From contig NZ_JXUP01000006.1 of the NCBI RefSeq assembly GCF_001891085.1, positions 248,001-312,000 on the forward strand: DNA of 64,000 nucleotides. Reading direction: 5' to 3'. Of this stretch, positions 46,461 to 55,042 are shown one piece after another; positions within the stretch are counted from its first letter, which is position 1, and each line of letters begins with the position of its first letter. Below the pieces are notes generated by a model. That model was not told the origin of the DNA, made no database searches, and worked only from the letters and a program-made list of their open reading frames with translations. A program made the position numbers and the translations under genes. Origin of the DNA: Campylobacter concisus (GTDB lineage: Bacteria > Campylobacterota > Campylobacteria > Campylobacterales > Campylobacteraceae).

Positions 46461-47531
46461 ATGATGTTAAGCGGTATCGGCGGATTTTCTAGTGTCGCTA
46501 AAAATTTTCAACCAAATGAAAAACATAGCATAAAGAGTCAAATCATATATAAAAATGAAATCTCGCAGCCGGATACGGTCGAGCACAAATTTAACGAAGT
46601 TTTAGGCTATAAAGTAGGTGCGGACGGATATTTTACGTCCGAATTTAACGAAGCCGCAGGTATCCCAAAGGACTACAAAATCCACTCAGATACCTTAAAA
46701 TCGCTCGTGAACGTAAATACTAATTCGGGCATTTTAAAAGCCGATTTTAAAAACATAGATATAGCAAAAACCGTCGGCAATGCATATAAAATTTTATCCC
46801 AAGTAGTCGGCGAGGACGTTTTAAATTCCAAAGAAAGTTTTAACAAAGAAGACCTCGTCAAATTTCCTCAAGGATACGAATACGACAATAAAACGCTCAA
46901 GGTATTAAAGCTTCATAGCAAAATATCAGACTATATGGGAGCCGATAGTAGCTTTCAAAGAAATGAACGAACTAGCATAACGACTACTTTTTATAATAGC
47001 TCCACTATCGGTTACTACTCAGAGCATAAGAGATTAAAACCATCTACCGATATATTAAACAGCAACAGCGGCGGCAAAGAGGATATAAACAGCGGGATGT
47101 ATTTTGATACTACAAAAGACAAATATACGGGTAAAGACGGCAATATAACCAAAGGCGGGCTTTTGATCGGTATTTTAAACAAAAATAGTCACGCCATAGA
47201 AGGTGAAACTACCTATCACGGCAAGATTAACGGGCTAGATAAAAACATATCCTCGCAAGAGTACCAAGCAAAAATTAAAGCCTTTACCGACTTGCATGGA
47301 CATAAATACGATAAATACTCGCAATCTTTAGTGGATTCATTGCCTCAAGATTTAAAAGATTTCGTAGATTTTGCAAGGAGTTTAAAATTTGTCGGCGAGA
47401 TAAACGTCAGCGACGACGGCAAAGAATCAAAAAGCCTCTTTGAAATAATGCAAGAGGATATGAAAGAGGCGCAAAAACGCCTAGAAAAGCTAACCAGGCA
47501 AGAAAAAGCGAACACAAAAGATGCTGGATAA
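46461..47531 (+). CDS. Probable flagellum-dependent secreted protein (Cj0814-like)
   Basis: A protein of 356 residues with no Sec signal peptide or membrane segment. It is Asn/Lys/Ser-rich, with a disordered N-terminus, as in substrates of the flagellar type III export system. The stretch GYKVGADGYFTSEFNEAAGIPKDYKIH (two pieces, residues about 49-75) recalls a conserved segment of the Cj0814-type secreted proteins of Campylobacter; this is from memory and not certain. Tandem ATGs occur at 46461 and 46464; AAAAGGATTT precedes them. A sigma-28-like promoter lies upstream. The C-terminus is a charged helix (MQEDMKEAQKRLEKLTRQEK). Confidence 0.55.
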   Translation: MMLSGIGGFSSVAKNFQPNEKHSIKSQIIYKNEISQPDTVEHKFNEVLGYKVGADGYFTSEFNEAAGIPKDYKIHSDTLKSLVNVNTNSGILKADFKNIDIAKTVGNAYKILSQVVGEDVLNSKESFNKEDLVKFPQGYEYDNKTLKVLKLHSKISDYMGADSSFQRNERTSITTTFYNSSTIGYYSEHKRLKPSTDILNSNSGGKEDINSGMYFDTTKDKYTGKDGNITKGGLLIGILNKNSHAIEGETTYHGKINGLDKNISSQEYQAKIKAFTDLHGHKYDKYSQSLVDSLPQDLKDFVDFARSLKFVGEINVSDDGKESKSLFEIMQEDMKEAQKRLEKLTRQEKANTKDAG

Positions 47532-47637
47532 AAACAGAAAATACGACAAAGAGCTAGAGCAAAATACTAGAAAAAATTTAGAAGAACTTGAGGCGATGAT
47601 GAAATTTAACGCTAAGAGCGTGGATATAAAGGCTTAA
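47521..47637 (+). CDS. Tiny ORF, 38 residues, coupled to the secreted-protein gene
   Basis: ATG at 47521 to TAA at 47635-47637, overlapping the previous gene's end by 11 bases in another frame. The peptide is a single highly charged amphipathic helix (LDKNRKYDKELEQNTRKNLE onward), ending FNAKSVDIKA. Its tail resembles the charged helix at the end of the preceding protein. It could be a small chaperone or partner, or a displaced C-terminal end of it. No Shine-Dalgarno of its own; termination-reinitiation would be needed. Confidence 0.4.
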   Translation: MLDKNRKYDKELEQNTRKNLEELEAMMKFNAKSVDIKA

Positions 47638-47647
47638 AAGGATTAAT

Positions 47648-47800
47648 ATGATAAGCGTCGTAAACGGATTTAACGCAAACGTAAATTATGATTTTAGTAG
47701 CGCTCACGGGCAAAATTTAAAAGCGCGCGAGGAAAAAGAGGCGTATATAATGGGGTTTTTAAGAAAATTTAGTAAAATTGGGCTTAATGTAAAAGTCTAA
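47648..47800 (+). CDS. Tiny ORF, 50 residues
   Basis: ATG at 47648 to TAA at 47798-47800, preceded by AAAAGGATTAAT, a good ribosome site. The peptide starts MISVVNGFNANVNYDFSSAH, then a charged middle and a basic end (GFLRKFSKIGLNVKV). The polar Asn/Ser-rich start with no Sec signal is like the N-termini of flagellar-export substrates. The gene is 10 bases after the previous tiny ORF and just before the thioesterase gene. It is real by its ribosome site and context, but unrecognised. Confidence 0.45.
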   Translation: MISVVNGFNANVNYDFSSAHGQNLKAREEKEAYIMGFLRKFSKIGLNVKV

Positions 47801-47809
47801 GGAGTGGCT

Positions 47810-48199
47810 GTGAAAATACGAATCTACTACGAAGATACCGATGCTGGTGGCATAGTCTATCATACAAACTACATTAAATTTTGTGAGCGTGCTAGAAGTG
47901 AGGCCTTTTTTCAAGCTGGATTAAATTTCACAAAAGAGGGCGGATACTTTGTAGTTTCGTCGCTTGAGGCTAAATTTATCGCCTCTGCTGTACTTGGAGA
48001 TGAAATTTTTGTTCGAAGCAAGGTATTGGAGATTAAAAAAGCAAGTATTGTTTTAGAACAAGAAATTTATAAATTTGATGATAAAAATGCGGAAAAACTA
48101 CTTTTTAGAGCAACAATTACTTTAGCTTTCATGAAAGAAGAGAAGCTTGCTAAGATAAATGACGAGATAAAGAAATTTTTGGAGAATTCTAAATTTTAA
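47810..48199 (+). CDS. ybgC: YbgC-family acyl-CoA thioesterase
   Basis: A hotdog-fold thioesterase of 129 residues. The active-site motif YEDTDAGGIVYHTNYIKFCERARSEAF contains the catalytic Asp and HTN residues of the 4-hydroxybenzoyl-CoA/YbgC group. I use the GTG at 47810: AAGGAG at 47799-47804 leaves five bases to it, whereas the GTG at 47804 lies inside the ribosome site. The enzyme may act on short acyl-CoAs or acyl-ACP in phospholipid metabolism; YbgC is often linked to the Tol-Pal genes elsewhere. Confidence 0.88.
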   Translation: MKIRIYYEDTDAGGIVYHTNYIKFCERARSEAFFQAGLNFTKEGGYFVVSSLEAKFIASAVLGDEIFVRSKVLEIKKASIVLEQEIYKFDDKNAEKLLFRATITLAFMKEEKLAKINDEIKKFLENSKF

Positions 48200-48202
48200 A
48201 TC

Positions 48203-48234
48203 GTGGCTAAGTTTAGAAATTTAACTTTAGCTAC
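48203..48234. terminator. Imperfect hairpin between converging genes
   Basis: GTGGCTAAG at 48203-48211 pairs with the arm ending at 48234 (CTTTAGCTAC) with two wobbles and an internal mismatch. It sits in the 44-base gap between the thioesterase gene and the convergent periplasmic-protein gene and is a weak bidirectional terminator candidate. Confidence 0.45.
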
Positions 48235-48243
48235 TTTGTGCTT

Positions 48244-49494
48244 TTACATTGAGCTATTTTGATCGAGCAAAATTTCTTGATTTGCTTCGTCAAAGTAGTC
48301 GCCTTTTGCGTTATAAATTTTAACTCCATATAAGACTTGAGAGTTTTCAACCCTTTCGGTAAAAATTCTATCAGCACTTTTATCTATAAAATTTGTATAT
48401 ATATACTCGGCACCAAAAGCACTTGAATAGCCGATTTGCGAATATCTAAAATCTACATCAAAAAGATCACCAAGTCCCAAAAATAAGTCGTTAACAGGAT
48501 TTAGTGAGTTTGCGATAAAAAGATTTTGTCTATCTCTTTGTGCGATTGCATTAAAGATATTTGGTAAAAAATTTATCTGCGTGCTTAAGAGTGCGTATGG
48601 CTTTATTTCAAAGCCTCTCATTTGCGTTGCTACAAGAGAAGCTTTGACGATTGGGATGTTTAAAAATATACTTGCATCATTAAATTTGGATTTTTTGCTT
48701 AAAGTATCATTTAAATTTATATCTTTGCCTACAATAGAGGCTTCATGATAATCGCTACTTTGCATGCGGACATATTCATTTAGCTTTTGTCCTAATGAGC
48801 TACCATCGTCAAATGCAACTATTTTTTCGTTCGAGTAAGCTAGCAAAGCTGAAATTTGCTCTTTATAATCAATGCCACCAAAGATTAAATTTGGCTTTGG
48901 ATTTATGATAAAAGAGCTATGAACACTTGGAATGTAGATAAGCTCATTTGGTAGAACTAGCGAATTTATAATGTTTGCACCATTTGATGTAAGGGCTGCG
49001 ATAAAATAATTAAAGCCTTGGACTCTAGCCGTTTGCATAGCATTTGTAAGACTTTGTGGGCTTTCATCGTTGCTATTTATAAATTTGATCTCGATATCTG
49101 CGTCTTGCTTTAAGACATAGCTTAAGACCGCGTTTGATACAACATTTGCATAAGATTTTATGATTTTTTGTGGGATGATTACAGCGATTTTGCCGCTTTT
49201 ATTAACTTTTAAAATAGCTTCACCACCAAGAGAGATATAAAGCTCTAAAAGAGCGTTATCGTCTATTTTTGTTGGCTCAAATCTTGCCATAAAACTAGCC
49301 AGTAAATCAGACTTAATAAGCTCATTTAAGCAGGCATTATCACAGAATTCTGGTTCTAAATTTATATAAGTAATCTTTGCTGGAGGTATGCTTGATAGAC
49401 TTTGGTTTTTTGTAGTATTGCTCTCAAAATTTATCTCATCTTGCGATGCAAAAATAGTCGAAAAAATAGCTAGAAAAAGTAAAATTTTTCTCAT
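48244..49494 (-). CDS. Unknown periplasmic protein with a binding-protein-like fold
   Basis: A protein of 416 residues with a signal peptide (about 1-16, IFSTIFA). The rest is soluble. Segments such as GKIAVIIPQKIIKSYANVVSNAVLSY, NYFIAALTSNGANII and IVAFDDGSSLGQKLNEYV alternate strands and helices as in type I periplasmic binding proteins of the LpoA/amino-acid-receptor type. I propose a ligand-binding or scaffold role without a named ligand. It starts in the last four bases of the UDG-like gene, so the two are coupled. Family call is weak. Confidence 0.6.
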   Translation of the reverse strand: MRKILLFLAIFSTIFASQDEINFESNTTKNQSLSSIPPAKITYINLEPEFCDNACLNELIKSDLLASFMARFEPTKIDDNALLELYISLGGEAILKVNKSGKIAVIIPQKIIKSYANVVSNAVLSYVLKQDADIEIKFINSNDESPQSLTNAMQTARVQGFNYFIAALTSNGANIINSLVLPNELIYIPSVHSSFIINPKPNLIFGGIDYKEQISALLAYSNEKIVAFDDGSSLGQKLNEYVRMQSSDYHEASIVGKDINLNDTLSKKSKFNDASIFLNIPIVKASLVATQMRGFEIKPYALLSTQINFLPNIFNAIAQRDRQNLFIANSLNPVNDLFLGLGDLFDVDFRYSQIGYSSAFGAEYIYTNFIDKSADRIFTERVENSQVLYGVKIYNAKGDYFDEANQEILLDQNSSM

Positions 49495-50144
49495 ATCACT
49501 CCTTTGATCTTTCTTAAATCATCTATAAAAATATTTTCAAAACTAGGATTTTTGCTGATCCACTCTGGCGAAAACGTTGGCAAAATAAGGCTATTTTCAT
49601 TTTTTAAAATACTACCTCTTATGCTTGCAAATCCGCCTTTTAATAATAAATTTGGATATAAATGCATAAAAGCTTTCTCTCCTAAAGTCACGATTATCTT
49701 TGGCTTTATCAGCCTAATCTCTTCAAGCAAATAAGGACGACAAAGCTCGATAGAGCGGCTTAAAATCGGACTTTTATCATCATTTTGTGAAATTTCACAC
49801 CGAAGTAGAGAACTTATATAAATTTCTTTTATATCTAAATTTAAACTATTTTTTATGGCATTTTCTAAAAATTTTTTACTGTTATTTTCATAAGAATCAT
49901 TTTTTTTAGAAAATAATATAAACATGATTTTGCTATTTTCATTGCCGATGCCAGCTGTTACGCCTTTTGAACTATTTCGCAAAGAGCAAAGAGAGCATTT
50001 TTTTACTTCGCGGTTTAGCTCATCAATATTGTTGTAATCATGATAATTGCTTAGACTAAGAAAATTTTTATCAATAAACTTATAACCAATTAGTTTTAAG
50101 AAAAATAATTTTTTTAAAAGCCTATTGTCTTTATTAAAATTCAT
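49491..50144 (-). CDS. Degenerate family-4 uracil-DNA glycosylase-like protein
   Basis: A protein of 217 residues. Four cysteines (C50, C53, C116, C135) are spaced as the 4Fe-4S ligands of family 4 UDGs (CSLC, then C with 18 residues to CRPYL). The fold's IIVTLGEKA strand is present. However, the catalytic motif I (GEAPG-type) is replaced by FSKKND near 78-83, and the His of motif II is Ser192 (PTFSPEW). It has probably lost glycosylase activity, or has a different one. The first 45 residues are a basic Leu/Phe-rich extension. A TATAAT lies only six bases before the ATG. Confidence 0.75.
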   Translation of the reverse strand: MNFNKDNRLLKKLFFLKLIGYKFIDKNFLSLSNYHDYNNIDELNREVKKCSLCSLRNSSKGVTAGIGNENSKIMFILFSKKNDSYENNSKKFLENAIKNSLNLDIKEIYISSLLRCEISQNDDKSPILSRSIELCRPYLLEEIRLIKPKIIVTLGEKAFMHLYPNLLLKGGFASIRGSILKNENSLILPTFSPEWISKNPSFENIFIDDLRKIKGVI

Positions 50145-50150
50145 TTTTGG

Positions 50151-50156
50151 ATTATA
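50151..50156 (-). promoter_or_regulatory. -10 element very close to the UDG-like start
   Basis: Minus-strand TATAAT at 50156-50151, six bases before the ATG at 50144. If it is used, the transcript would begin at about the start codon and be leaderless; no ribosome site is seen. Confidence 0.4.
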
Positions 50157-50227
50157 ACTTGATTTGCTTAAAGTTTGAGTTATGGCTTTTTAAGTTAAGT
50201 TATTCAAAGGAATTTAAGTATTGCTTT

Positions 50228-50235
50228 GATAAAAT
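50228..50235 (+). promoter_or_regulatory. -10 element of rpmH
   Basis: GATAAAAT with core TAAAAT at 50230-50235, 31 bases before the rpmH ATG. It is the main promoter candidate for the rpmH-rnpA-yidD-yidC-jag-mnmE run. Confidence 0.55.
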
Positions 50236-50266
50236 CCCACTTTTTACATTAACTTTAAGGATAGAA

Positions 50267-50401
50267 ATGAAAAGGACTTATCAACCTCATAAAACCCCTA
50301 AAAAACGCACTCACGGCTTTCGCTTAAGAATGAAAACTAAAAATGGCCGAAAGGTAATAAACGCTAGACGCGCCAAAGGTAGAAAAAGATTGGCTGCTTA
50401 G
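50267..50401 (+). CDS. rpmH: 50S ribosomal protein L34
   Basis: A protein of 44 residues, [20 protein letters not shown] onward, an unmistakable L34. TTAAGGATAGAA precedes the ATG. A longer in-frame extension to 50147 is not coding. First gene of the conserved rpmH-rnpA-yidD-yidC-jag-mnmE cluster that is often near the replication origin; no dnaA or DnaA-box cluster is seen here. Confidence 0.98.
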   Translation: MKRTYQPHKTPKKRTHGFRLRMKTKNGRKVINARRAKGRKRLAA

Positions 50402-50415
50402 CTGGTTTTGAGTCG

Positions 50416-50724
50416 TTGAGCGGCTCAAAAGAATTCTCTCAAGTTTATAAAGAGGCTAGCAAGTGGCATTGTGATGCTTGCATTGTTTTTTATAAACCAA
50501 CAAATGAAAAAAAAATAGCAGTAGTTGCTAGTAAAAAAGTAGGAAAAGCGGTAGTTAGAAATAGAGCTAAAAGACTTTTGAGAGCCGCTTTTTTTAACAT
50601 TTCTAGTGAATTAAAAGATGGCACATATATTATGATCGCAAAAAATGGAATTACAGAAATTTCATTTGAAAAAATTTGTAAAAATTTAAGTTGGTCTACA
50701 AAAAAAATGGGATGTTTAAAATGA
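50416..50724 (+). CDS. rnpA: Ribonuclease P protein component
   Basis: A basic protein of about 102 residues. It helps the catalytic RNA of RNase P trim tRNA 5' ends. The RNR motif is seen as VVASKKVGKAVVRNRAKRLLRAAF. The N-terminal SKEFSQVYKEASKWH is the family's opening. No ATG exists in the frame; I take the TTG at 50416, 14 bases after rpmH. The frame is open upstream to 50383 (an ATT lies at 50389) inside the rpmH end, so the true start is uncertain. No good ribosome site; coupling to rpmH is likely. Confidence 0.9.
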   Translation: MSGSKEFSQVYKEASKWHCDACIVFYKPTNEKKIAVVASKKVGKAVVRNRAKRLLRAAFFNISSELKDGTYIMIAKNGITEISFEKICKNLSWSTKKMGCLK

Positions 50725-51062
50725 AAAAAATTGCGATTAAAGCTATCGCTTTTTATCAAAAATATATTTCCATACTTCTACCAAAAAGCTGTCGCTATTA
50801 CCCGACTTGTTCACAATACGCGATTTGGGAATTTCAAACAAATAGTTTTTTTTCTGCTTTTTTTGCAACCTTCATGCGAATTTTAAGATGTAATCAGCTT
50901 TTTAAAGGCGGTATCAACTACCCAATCATCTACAAAGAATTTAACTTATGTTTTATATCTCAAAAAAGTGATACCAAAAATGTAAAATTTTGGTTTGTCC
51001 CTTGTCAGAATAGTAAATTTTATGTCGTAAAAGTATTAGATAAATTAAAGGAAAAAAATTAA
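50721..51062 (+). CDS. yidD: Membrane protein insertion efficiency factor YidD
   Basis: A protein of 113 residues with the YidD core: KAIAFYQKYISILLPKSCRYYPTCSQYA, where the cysteines are conserved, and FMRILRCNQLFKGG. It is a small peripheral inner-membrane protein that helps YidC-dependent insertion. I use the ATG at 50721, which overlaps the rnpA stop by four bases. The C-terminal 35 residues extend beyond the family core. Confidence 0.93.
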   Translation: MKKIAIKAIAFYQKYISILLPKSCRYYPTCSQYAIWEFQTNSFFSAFFATFMRILRCNQLFKGGINYPIIYKEFNLCFISQKSDTKNVKFWFVPCQNSKFYVVKVLDKLKEKN

Positions 51063-51063
51063 A

Positions 51064-52617
51064 ATGGAACAGATGTCTATGCAAAAAAGGTTGCTTCTTG
51101 CAGCACTTTTATCTATTGTTTTTTTTATAGTGTATGATTTTTTTATGCCAAAAAGAGTGATGACTGAGCAAAACCAAACTACAATGTCCCAAACAATAGA
51201 TCAAAATAAAGCTCCAAATATAAATCAAAATACACCAAAATCAAATGAAAATTTAGCTTCAAATGAGATAATCGCTACTATCAAAGGTCAAAGCTATGAA
51301 GCAAAGATAGATAAGCTAGGAAGAATTTTAAAATTCTATCTAACCGAAGATAAGTATAAAACAGAAGATGGTAACAAAATCGAGCTTGTTTCGCAAAATC
51401 CATTGCCACTTGAGCTTAGATTTAACGATAATACGCTAAATGCCGATGCTTTTAAGGTTGCATATAGTAGCGATGCTAGCGAGATAGATGTCAGCAGCGA
51501 GCCTAAAACCATAAAACTTACTCAAAATTTAGATGGCGTTACAATTACAAAAAATATCAAATTTTATCCAAATGGTCGTTATGAGGTTGAAGTAAATTTA
51601 AGTAAAAGCGTTGATTATTTTATCACTCCTGGCTTTAGACCAAATATCGCGGTAGATAGCTACACAGTTCATGGCGTTATGCTTAGAAATACAGACGATA
51701 GTCTAAACATCATAGAAGATGGTGATGCAAAAGAGATTAAAAACTATGCAAATACAACTATAGCAGCCGCATCTGATAGATACTATACGACGCTATTTTA
51801 CTCATTTGAAAAGCCATTTGAAGTAGCCGTAGACAAAGATTCTAGCAATAATCCTATTCTTTTTGTAAAGGCAAATGATAATTTAAAATTAGGTGCATAT
51901 ATCGGACCAAAAGAGCATAAAATTTTAAGCTCAATGGACGAGAGACTAAACGACGTTATTGAGTATGGTTGGTTTACATTTATAGCAAAACCGATGTTTG
52001 CATTTTTAAATTTCTTACATAATTACATTGGCAACTGGGGCTGGGCTATAGTTGTGCTAACACTTGTTATAAGGATAGTTTTATTCCCACTTACATACAA
52101 GGGCATGCTATCTATGAATAAGCTTAAAGAGCTTGCTCCAAAGGTAAAAGAGCTTCAGGCAAAATATAAAGATGACAAGCAAAAGATGCAAGTTCATATG
52201 ATGGAGCTTTATAAAAAACATGGTGCAAATCCAATGGGTGGATGCTTGCCGATCTTGCTTCAAATTCCAGTATTTTTTGCGATCTACCGTGTTTTACTGA
52301 ATGCGATCGAGCTAAAAGGCGCTCCTTGGATACTTTGGATACACGATCTTTCAGTAATGGATCCATATTTTGTATTACCTATTTTGATGGGTCTAACTAT
52401 GTTTTTACAGCAAAAACTTACACCAACGACATTTACTGATCCTATGCAAGAAAAGGTGATGAAATTTTTACCTCTTATATTTACATTTTTCTTCGTGACA
52501 TTCCCAGCTGGTCTTACACTTTACTGGTTTGTGAATAACGTTTGCTCGGTTGTTCAGCAAGTATTTGTAAATAAACTTTTTGAGAAACATAAAAAAGCTG
52601 CGGAGGTAAAGGCTTAA
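51064..52617 (+). CDS. yidC: Membrane protein insertase YidC
   Basis: A protein of 517 residues. An N-terminal membrane anchor (about 8-27) is followed by a Gln/Asn-rich linker, a large periplasmic P1 domain (about 65-305) and the C-terminal five-helix insertase core (NWGWAIVVLTLVIRIVLFPLTYKGMLSMNKLKEL, including the conserved groove arginine; later GGCLPILLQIPVFFAIYRVL). It inserts membrane proteins with or without SecYEG. The ATG comes 1 base after the yidD stop. Confidence 0.96.
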   Translation: MEQMSMQKRLLLAALLSIVFFIVYDFFMPKRVMTEQNQTTMSQTIDQNKAPNINQNTPKSNENLASNEIIATIKGQSYEAKIDKLGRILKFYLTEDKYKTEDGNKIELVSQNPLPLELRFNDNTLNADAFKVAYSSDASEIDVSSEPKTIKLTQNLDGVTITKNIKFYPNGRYEVEVNLSKSVDYFITPGFRPNIAVDSYTVHGVMLRNTDDSLNIIEDGDAKEIKNYANTTIAAASDRYYTTLFYSFEKPFEVAVDKDSSNNPILFVKANDNLKLGAYIGPKEHKILSSMDERLNDVIEYGWFTFIAKPMFAFLNFLHNYIGNWGWAIVVLTLVIRIVLFPLTYKGMLSMNKLKELAPKVKELQAKYKDDKQKMQVHMMELYKKHGANPMGGCLPILLQIPVFFAIYRVLLNAIELKGAPWILWIHDLSVMDPYFVLPILMGLTMFLQQKLTPTTFTDPMQEKVMKFLPLIFTFFFVTFPAGLTLYWFVNNVCSVVQQVFVNKLFEKHKKAAEVKA

Positions 52618-53678
52618 TGAAAATAGAAGCAAATACCCTTCAGGAGGCATTTCAAAAAGCAGCCGAGCAGCTTAACTGCTCAGTAACTCAGCTTGATATA
52701 AAAGTTTTACAGCATCCAAGTAGTGGTTTTTTGGGATTTTTTAAAAGAAGTGCGATCATCGAAGCAAATTTAGAAAATCAACCAAAACCACAACACAAGC
52801 CAAAAAATGATAAAAATTTTGTTAAAAAAAATGATGAGAACGAGTCTATAAAAGAAGATAAAAAGCAAGCTAAAAAACACGATCATAGCGATAAAAAGCG
52901 AGGCCCTAAAAAACATAGAGATGAAAAAAACGAAACTAAATTTGAGCAAAAAGAGCATAAAAATGAAAAGCCAAATTTAAGTGAAAAAAACGAAGCTCTA
53001 GCTAAAGATGCATTTGCTCAAAAGAGCGAAGAAGAAGCTGAACTAGGATATGTGATAAAGAGACTTGACGAGCCAAAAGAAATAAAGGAGCCACAAGCTA
53101 GCAAAAATGCTCCTAAAAATATTTTAGATAATTCTATTATTGAAAATTTTAACCAAACTGATGAAGAGAGTGCAGCTCAAGCTTTACAAAAAGAAAAAAA
53201 AGAAAAAGCAGCAATCGACTTTGATAAAATTTTACCTGAGATCAAAGATGGCATGAACCGTCTTTTTAAGGCAAGTTGTTTTGATATTAGTAAAATTGAA
53301 GTTAACAAATTTGACGATGAAACGGTGCTTATAGAGCTTGATGGAGCTGATGCGGCTCTACTTATAGGTAAAGAAGGTTATAGGTATAAAGCGATATCTT
53401 ACATGCTTTATAACTGGCTAAACTCAAAATACAACCTTGCTATCCGTCTTGAAATCGCGCAATTTTTGCAAAATCAAGAAGCGATGATGGATCAGTATCT
53501 AAATGGCGTGATCGAGCGTGTGCAAAATAGTGGCAGAGCTCAAACAAAGCCACTTGACGGGGTTTTGGTCAAGATCGCACTTGAGAAGCTTCGCGAGAAA
53601 TTCCCAGATAAATATGTCGGCATAAAAAGCGGCAATGACGGCAAATTTGTCGTCGTAAATGACTTTTTCAAAAAATGA
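52617..53678 (+). CDS. jag: Jag/KhpB-like RNA-binding protein
   Basis: A protein of 353 residues. A Jag-N domain (residues 1-52, [19 protein letters not shown] onward, with PSSGFLGFF) is followed by a long Lys/Glu-rich linker (about 55-200) and a KH domain with GKEG near 251 ([21 protein letters not shown]). The C-terminal segment aligns with the R3H region in position ([19 protein letters not shown]), but the R-x-x-x-H signature is not visible. Jag homologues in Gram-positive bacteria bind RNA and affect cell elongation. ATG overlaps the yidC stop by one base. Confidence 0.88.
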   Translation: MKIEANTLQEAFQKAAEQLNCSVTQLDIKVLQHPSSGFLGFFKRSAIIEANLENQPKPQHKPKNDKNFVKKNDENESIKEDKKQAKKHDHSDKKRGPKKHRDEKNETKFEQKEHKNEKPNLSEKNEALAKDAFAQKSEEEAELGYVIKRLDEPKEIKEPQASKNAPKNILDNSIIENFNQTDEESAAQALQKEKKEKAAIDFDKILPEIKDGMNRLFKASCFDISKIEVNKFDDETVLIELDGADAALLIGKEGYRYKAISYMLYNWLNSKYNLAIRLEIAQFLQNQEAMMDQYLNGVIERVQNSGRAQTKPLDGVLVKIALEKLREKFPDKYVGIKSGNDGKFVVVNDFFKK

Positions 53679-55000
53679 GTGAAACAATTGCAGCCCTTGC
53701 CACAGCTTATGGCATCGGCTCAGTTTCTATCGTAAGGCTTAGCGGCAAGGACGCCTTGGCCACCTCTTTAAAACTTCTTAAACTTTCAAATTTAGAGCCA
53801 AGATACGCGAAACTAGTCAAAATTTACTCCCTTGATGATGAAATTTTAGACGAGGGCATTGTTATATATTTTAAAGGCCCAGCAAGCTTTACAGGCGAGG
53901 ATATCGTCGAATTTCAAACTCATGGTGGCGTTATGGTGAGTGAGAGAATTTTAAACGAGTTAATAAGAGCTGGTGCTAGGCTTGCTATGCCAGGCGAGTT
54001 TAGCAAGCGAGCATTTTTAAATGGCAAGATGGATCTAGCTAAGGCTGAGGCTATGCAAGGGCTCATTACTTCAAAAAGCGAGATCGCTGCTAAAATTTTG
54101 ACCCGCCAGATGCAAGGCGATCTTAGTAAATTTGTAGGCGAGATCAGGGGTGAAGTGGTCAAAACTCTTGCCTTTGTTGAGACGATGATTGATTATGCTG
54201 ATGATGATCTGCCTGCAAATTTACTAGAGCAGACCAAGCAGATGCTTTTTAAAAATAGCGAGAAACTAGAGCGCATAGCCACACTTAGCGAGCAAAGAAG
54301 AGGCCTGATAGATGGCTTTAAGATCGCTATCGTTGGTAAGCCAAATGTTGGCAAAAGCTCTATTTTAAACTCGTTTTTGGCATACGAGAGAGCGATCGTT
54401 AGCGACGAGGCGGGCACGACCAGAGATAGAATAGAAGAAAATTTCAAGATCGGCTCACATCTAGTTCGTATAATAGATACCGCTGGCATAAGAAAAAATG
54501 CTGGAAGGATCGAGCAAATCGGCATAAATTACTCAATCTCAGCTATAAATGAAGCCGACATCATCCTAGCTATCTTTGATGGCTCAAATATAAGCGACGA
54601 ACAAGACAAAGATATAATTAGGCTCGTTTCTAACTCAAGTAAAAAAGCCTTTTTTATCCTAAACAAAAGCGATCTAGCGTTTAAATTTGATATAGAGCTA
54701 GAAGGTGCTATCAAGATTTCAGCAAAAAATGATACGAGTGTAGTTTTAAAAGAGCTTGAAAGTTACCTCAAGACGCAAGACACTGATGAGATCATGCTAA
54801 GCTCAAATCGCCAAATTTTAAGCTGCAAAGAGGCGAGCAAGGCTTTAAAAAGAGCGTTTTTAAGGCTTAGTGAAGAGGAGCTAGAAATTTTTGCTTATGA
54901 GCTAAATGCCGCTATAAAGGCACTTGCAAGCATCACAAAGCCATTTGAGAGAAGTGAAATTTTAGACGAGATGTTTAGCCATTTTTGTTTAGGAAAATGA
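53675..55000 (+). CDS. mnmE: tRNA modification GTPase MnmE
   Basis: A protein of 441 residues. With MnmG it adds the carboxymethylaminomethyl group to wobble uridine 34. The N-terminal folate-binding domain ([11 protein letters not shown], then [14 protein letters not shown]) is followed by a G domain inserted in the helical domain: G1 GKPNVGKSS near 221, G3 DTAG near 269, G4 NKSD. The C-terminal FCLGK with its essential cysteine is intact. It overlaps jag by four bases. Confidence 0.97.
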   Translation: MSETIAALATAYGIGSVSIVRLSGKDALATSLKLLKLSNLEPRYAKLVKIYSLDDEILDEGIVIYFKGPASFTGEDIVEFQTHGGVMVSERILNELIRAGARLAMPGEFSKRAFLNGKMDLAKAEAMQGLITSKSEIAAKILTRQMQGDLSKFVGEIRGEVVKTLAFVETMIDYADDDLPANLLEQTKQMLFKNSEKLERIATLSEQRRGLIDGFKIAIVGKPNVGKSSILNSFLAYERAIVSDEAGTTRDRIEENFKIGSHLVRIIDTAGIRKNAGRIEQIGINYSISAINEADIILAIFDGSNISDEQDKDIIRLVSNSSKKAFFILNKSDLAFKFDIELEGAIKISAKNDTSVVLKELESYLKTQDTDEIMLSSNRQILSCKEASKALKRAFLRLSEEELEIFAYELNAAIKALASITKPFERSEILDEMFSHFCLGK

Positions 55001-55042
55001 TAGTTTTTTTGGTTAAAATTTTCGTTTTCTAAAGGAGAGAGA

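Noticed and set aside
50147-50266. N-terminal extension of L34
   Set aside because: L34 is about 44 residues; the extension overlaps the promoter.
50147-55000. Replication origin near rpmH
   Set aside because: The rpmH-mnmE cluster is often near oriC, but no dnaA, dnaN or group of DnaA boxes was seen.
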